A stretch of 8,564 nt of DNA from Candidatus Bathyarchaeota archaeon (GTDB lineage: Archaea > Thermoproteota > Bathyarchaeia > 40CM-2-53-6). Location: NCBI GenBank assembly GCA_005883695.1, contig VBBV01000013.1, positions 1-8,564 of the forward strand, in the 5' to 3' direction. The stretch's first letter is position 1; the number at the start of each line of letters is the position of its first letter. This document shows positions 5,405-8,564 of this stretch, in pieces. The position numbers and the translations under genes are program-made. The notes under the pieces were generated by a model. That model was not told where the DNA came from. It ran no database searches and worked only from the letters and a program-made list of their open reading frames with translations.

Positions 5405-6795
5405 GTGAACTCCAGTTTTGAGGCTCAGTTAGTTTATGAGGCCCGAGTCCTGAAAATCCTCCTTCCCGACGTTCCCAGGGCAACCAATGGTTAGAGGAGC
5501 TACGATATCTGCGAAGCCAGGTCAGGGCCGAAATTCGGTACTACATAGATGCTCACAAGGCTCAGAGATTCAAGCTTAACCTCTTCGAGCTAATGAGCCT
5601 GAACAGCTTTCCCAACCCCGTCAACCAAACACTATACTTCAACAACGAGGAACACGAAGTCCCCTTCACCTACTCAATCAGGGGACGGAGATACGAACAA
5701 AAGCCATTCAAGGAACGGTTCAAGCTCAAGCTGAGCGACAAGTGGATTTTCGAAGTGAAGAACACCCGGTCAGAACACGGCCGTTTCATCAGACACAAAC
5801 GACGAAACGAGATGCTACCTCTCCGAGAAATCTTGTCGAGAGTAAAACGAATGGGCCAGCTCGGCCGGGTCAGAATTCCCCATAAACTCGGAATCTATGC
5901 GGCAGCCAGTTATTCTAGAAATCACTTTCTTGAAAGCGACCGAGGTGTGAGGGTCACAATGGACGAGGATGTCAGATACTTCACATTCGATGGACTTGCA
6001 GGGACAATGCTTGGGGCCTCGAACCGGGCAATTGTGGAGCTTAAGATTCCGCCTGGAAGAACAAGTTCCCCACTAGTCAGAAAAATCCACGGTCTCCTCA
6101 GGAAAGAGAATGCGGAACAGGGAATTTCCAAGAAGGCCACGATCTTCAATCTCATCGAGGATCAAGCAAGGAAATCGGGTGAAGCATACAAGGAACCGAG
6201 CCACAACACAGAGATCAAAGCAAAAGTTGCGCTGGACGCAGAGGACCAGGACATTTTCCCCCGGATAAGGAGCGATCTATCAGAAGGAAAAATCGAAGGG
6301 TTCAGACTCTCCGACTCTTACCCAAATGTCATGGAGACCGGCAAGCTCTACCACTACGTTCAGATGCCCACGCACGAGTACGTCAGGTTCGAAACCAGTG
6401 GTCAGTCGAGGTCCGCGACAATCAAGGAGAACTTTCAGGTCGTAGAGGATCCCTACAGACTGGGTAACGTGATCAAGAGGCGGGAGATTGAGGAGCCTAT
6501 TCAGCCGGACATGTTGAAGATGCCTTACAAGATTCTCACCCGGAGGAGGAAGTACTTCATGGTTGAACGGGACGGGGGGAGAAGGGAGTACGCGGTGATG
6601 ATGGATAGGAGCACACATCGAGGCCACGAACTTTACCAGCTGGAGGTGGAGGACGTTCTGAACTCGCCTTCTCCGAGGACGGAGACTAGGAGCATCAACG
6701 ACGTGGCATCCATGGCTAATTATCTCATAGAAGAGTATTCACTGGAGCCTACGACATTGACGAAAAACCAGTGGCTGATGAGTCTACCGAACTAG
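5405..6795 (+). CDS. tandem triphosphate-tunnel protein: VTC-like polyphosphate polymerase domain plus CYTH-like domain
   Basis: Start GTG 5405 (good Shine-Dalgarno site) with one missing G at 5489-5490; repaired length is about 463 residues. Without repair, only the open frame from ATG 5593 (400 residues) is seen, and it would lack the first strand. Using repaired numbering, residues 43-48 (EIRYYI), 76-81 (TLYFNN), 105-109 (RFKLK), 115-119 (IFEVK), 130-134 (RHKRR), 170-175 (YSRNHF), 182-193 (VRVTMDEDVRYF) and 209-214 (AIVELK) follow, in order, the strands of the VTC polymerase tunnel. Basic R45, K119, K132, R172, R183 and K214 and acidic E212 fall where the Vtc4 site has its key residues. 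A second tunnel follows: EIKAK (270-274), YVRF with R328, TIKE with K341, RRRK (380-383), VMMDR (D401) and QLEVE (412-416). No membrane helix or SPX domain is seen. Likely role: making or processing polyphosphate or triphosphate. Confidence 0.75.
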
Positions 6796-6802
6796 GGCAT
6801 CT

Positions 6803-7597
6803 TTAAGGTTTGGAGGCAATCCGCGAGACCGGATTCTGTCTGGAGACCTCGACGAATTTCCGATAGTTCTTATTCCGATTCTCGATCTCAATGTTCAGCG
6901 CCAGTTGGATCTCCGCCGATCTTCTTAGCCCCTGAAGATATGCGATCATTACATCATTGTCGCGTATTGTGCCAAGTAAGTCTTGCCAGGATCGGAGCGC
7001 CACTAGCGGCTTCGGTGGTCTAGAGAATTCCGCCATTTCCAGAACATAACGAAGTTGTTTACAGTCTCTCCTTACGACGTGCAGTTCCTCCACTTTTGAA
7101 GGGTCCTCCCTTACGAGCGGGATTTCGCTGGTGATCTTCGAGCCTAGTTTTCTCACAACTTTGTTGTATCTTCTCTGGAGTATGGGCTCGGAAAGGTCTC
7201 TCGGTTTTACACGAGGTCCTGGGTCTTTCTGAACCGACAATGCTAGCTCTTTCGCTTGCTCCAAATGGGACTTCCGAGATTTCCTCAAACCTTCCGTAAG
7301 CCGTTCGTAGGTGGGGCTCTTCTTGTACATTGACAATTTCGAGAGGATAATATCCTGGTCCCTTACGCTAGCGTTCACTTTCATCAGCTCCTTGATACGA
7401 GCCATAGTTTTCTGTGCCCTGTTCTCGTTTCGGGTGGTCTTGGGAAGCAAAGCGAAAGCGGCCTGCAGTCGACGGGTCGCGGTGCGAAGCCGGTGAACGT
7501 TCTCGGCGTTTGGGTCTCTGAGGTAGGCCTTGACTCTCCGAGTCAGCGCTTTCGCGAATTTGTCGTATTCCTTCGCAAAAGAGTCGCGGGTAATCAA
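6803..7597 (-). CDS. CHAD domain protein (polyphosphate-binding candidate)
   Basis: A 264-residue, strongly basic, all-helical protein with both halves of the CHAD duplication. The first half has VHRLRTATRRLQAAF at residues 34-48 (H35, R38, R42, R43) and the acidic RDQD at 79-82. The second half has LHVVRRDCKQLRYVLEM at 172-188 (H173, R176, K180, R183) and RDNDV at 212-216. CHAD domains carry conserved histidines and basic residues on a central surface and bind inorganic polyphosphate; many sit beside CYTH genes. Here the CYTH partner is on the opposite strand, and the stops are 7 bases apart. The start is TTG 7597, after an in-frame stop with no ATG or GTG, and it lacks a Shine-Dalgarno site. 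AAACCTAAGTAG (about 7624-7635) could be a TATA box for a leaderless message. Otherwise it is co-transcribed with the upstream Ppx/GppA gene 48 bases away. Confidence 0.85.
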   Translation of the reverse strand: MITRDSFAKEYDKFAKALTRRVKAYLRDPNAENVHRLRTATRRLQAAFALLPKTTRNENRAQKTMARIKELMKVNASVRDQDIILSKLSMYKKSPTYERLTEGLRKSRKSHLEQAKELALSVQKDPGPRVKPRDLSEPILQRRYNKVVRKLGSKITSEIPLVREDPSKVEELHVVRRDCKQLRYVLEMAEFSRPPKPLVALRSWQDLLGTIRDNDVMIAYLQGLRRSAEIQLALNIEIENRNKNYRKFVEVSRQNPVSRIASKP

Positions 7598-7645
7598 GGG
7601 AAGGCTGGGTTCGAGAAGTGAGACTACTTAGGTTTTCTTCGGCGC

Positions 7646-8564
7646 CTACAGTGCGAGCTGAAGGTTGAAAGCGCCTTCAAGGTCCTCGAGATCTCTCAGA
7701 ATATCCTTCATGAGCACCTTCGGGATGTGTTGCTTGCCTTGGGCTATGTGAAGGCGAGGGATCCCGCGCTCAGAACGCATCGATAGATGGATGTCCGTCT
7801 TCTGTTGGAGTTGAGCAAGTTGTATCAGGACTGAGATTTTCTTGACCATCTCCATGCTTTTCTTGTCCAGAAGGCGCTTGTAGCTTGTCTGAGCCCACTC
7901 CGTCCTCCTCATCCCATTCGCTCTCGCCACAGACAAGGCCATGATGAGCTGGTCTTGGTGTGGCAGTACGCTATCAGCCTCCAATACTATGTAGAACAGG
8001 GTCTCCGGATTGTAGATGGGAAGGTCTGGCAAGACGTGATCGAGGGCTTCGGAGAGGATTGCATACTCCCTCCTTGTCAAGTTCTTATGTGATAAGAGAG
8101 ACTTGGCCAACTTTTCTTGAGCGGAGGCTTTCATGTGCGTTTGCGTCACTTCGCGCGTTAGATCCCTGTCGACGAGTCCCTCGCGATACGAGTTGGGGCT
8201 TTCGAGGAAAGCTGAGAGGACACCGTCTCTGAGACCATGGGTACTGACAATAAGTTTGCGGAAGCCGATCTTTTCCATCAGCAGGTCAACTACTAGAGAC
8301 CCGGCGATGATTGATTGGCTTCTCTCTTGGCCTATTGCTGGGTTCTTTCTGAGGGTTCTTGTGCTCATTCTGCGAAGGGCCAAGTGTACAGATTCAACGG
8401 CATTCCTTTTCATCGAATAATTGTGCAGCTTGTTGAGAGGGTATTCGCGGCGCATCTGGTCATACCTGGCTAGGGCACGCACGGAGCCTCCGACCCCTAC
8501 TAGGTCAAGGCTTTTCGAAGTCGGAAGGTGTTTCTTTTCCGGCAGGAGCTCGAGTATCCGTTTT
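7646..8564 (-). CDS. Ppx/GppA-family exopolyphosphatase, N-terminal part outside window
   Basis: The frame is open to the right edge, so the start and the first ASKHA lobe are missing. The GTG at 8482 is an internal codon of VGVGGSVRALARYDQM, the phosphate-loop motif of the second lobe. Further family blocks follow: RSQSIIAGSLVVDLLMEKIG, KLIVSTHGLRDGVLSAFLES, and a helical C-terminal region with LPHQDQLIMALSVARANG in place of the bacterial HD-like motif. Ppx/GppA enzymes release phosphate stepwise from polyphosphate ends, and some act on pppGpp. The adjacent CHAD gene downstream in the same direction supports the polyphosphate role. About 305 residues are visible. The C-terminus is typical of the short archaeal forms. 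The symbol ppx is plausible but not proven. Confidence 0.85.
   Translation of the reverse strand, partial: KRILELLPEKKHLPTSKSLDLVGVGGSVRALARYDQMRREYPLNKLHNYSMKRNAVESVHLALRRMSTRTLRKNPAIGQERSQSIIAGSLVVDLLMEKIGFRKLIVSTHGLRDGVLSAFLESPNSYREGLVDRDLTREVTQTHMKASAQEKLAKSLLSHKNLTRREYAILSEALDHVLPDLPIYNPETLFYIVLEADSVLPHQDQLIMALSVARANGMRRTEWAQTSYKRLLDKKSMEMVKKISVLIQLAQLQQKTDIHLSMRSERGIPRLHIAQGKQHIPKVLMKDILRDLEDLEGAFNLQLAL

Noticed and set aside
1632..5490. Programmed -1 ribosomal frameshifting as the cause of the broken frames
   Set aside because: A -1 shift would give the right proteins, but no slippery XXXYYYZ heptamer is seen at the joins, and the genes are unrelated.
7960..8420. Two overlapping + strand open frames opposite the Ppx/GppA gene
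   Set aside because: They are complements of a clear Ppx/GppA coding region; their proteins are arginine/serine-rich without motifs.
1..8564. tRNA, rRNA, CRISPR, insertion sequence or attachment site
   Set aside because: No cloverleaf-like sequence, spaced direct repeats, transposase motif or terminal repeats were found on reading.

Overview
The window looks archaeal. The evidence is GTG and TTG starts beside purine-rich Shine-Dalgarno sites, a TTTAAA-type TATA candidate, T-rich ends rather than hairpin-plus-T terminators, a small CxxC/CxxC zinc-ribbon protein, an archaeal-looking ribbon-helix-helix protein, and a TolB/FlgO-like plus TPR protein of a kind frequent in soil archaea. A Thermoproteota lineage (Nitrososphaeria- or Bathyarchaeia-like) is my best guess, but no marker gene is present to settle it. 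No rRNA, tRNA, CRISPR array, insertion sequence or phage module is visible.

Layout. Left part (1-4055): the 3' part of a DGQHR-domain gene (DndB-like superfamily) on +, then four minus-strand units: a winged-helix protein, a small zinc-ribbon protein, a TolB/FlgO-like plus TPR protein and a four-helix membrane protein. Middle (about 4117-5297, +): a ribbon-helix-helix protein and a YdeI/OmdA-like module fused in frame to a Nudix hydrolase. Right part (5405-8564): a large + strand protein made of two triphosphate-tunnel domains (N-terminal VTC-like polyphosphate polymerase domain, C-terminal CYTH-like domain). It runs head-on, 7 bases apart, into a minus-strand pair of a CHAD protein and, upstream of it, a Ppx/GppA phosphatase that leaves the window.

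The right part is the main discovery. VTC, CYTH, CHAD and Ppx are all polyphosphate- or triphosphate-linked folds: a candidate polymerase, a candidate binding protein and a candidate degrading enzyme side by side. This looks like a compact archaeal polyphosphate locus with no PPK-type kinase in view.

A second theme is data quality or gene decay. Three genes (zinc ribbon, TolB-TPR, VTC-CYTH), and perhaps the ribbon-helix-helix gene, are each interrupted by a one-base loss. In every case adding one base to a short G or C run restores a protein that reads like its family. The VTC-CYTH gene therefore really begins at GTG 5405 with a strong Shine-Dalgarno site, not at the first ATG of the long open frame at 5593. 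Uniform single-base deletions point first to uncorrected sequencing or assembly indels, and only second to pseudogenes.
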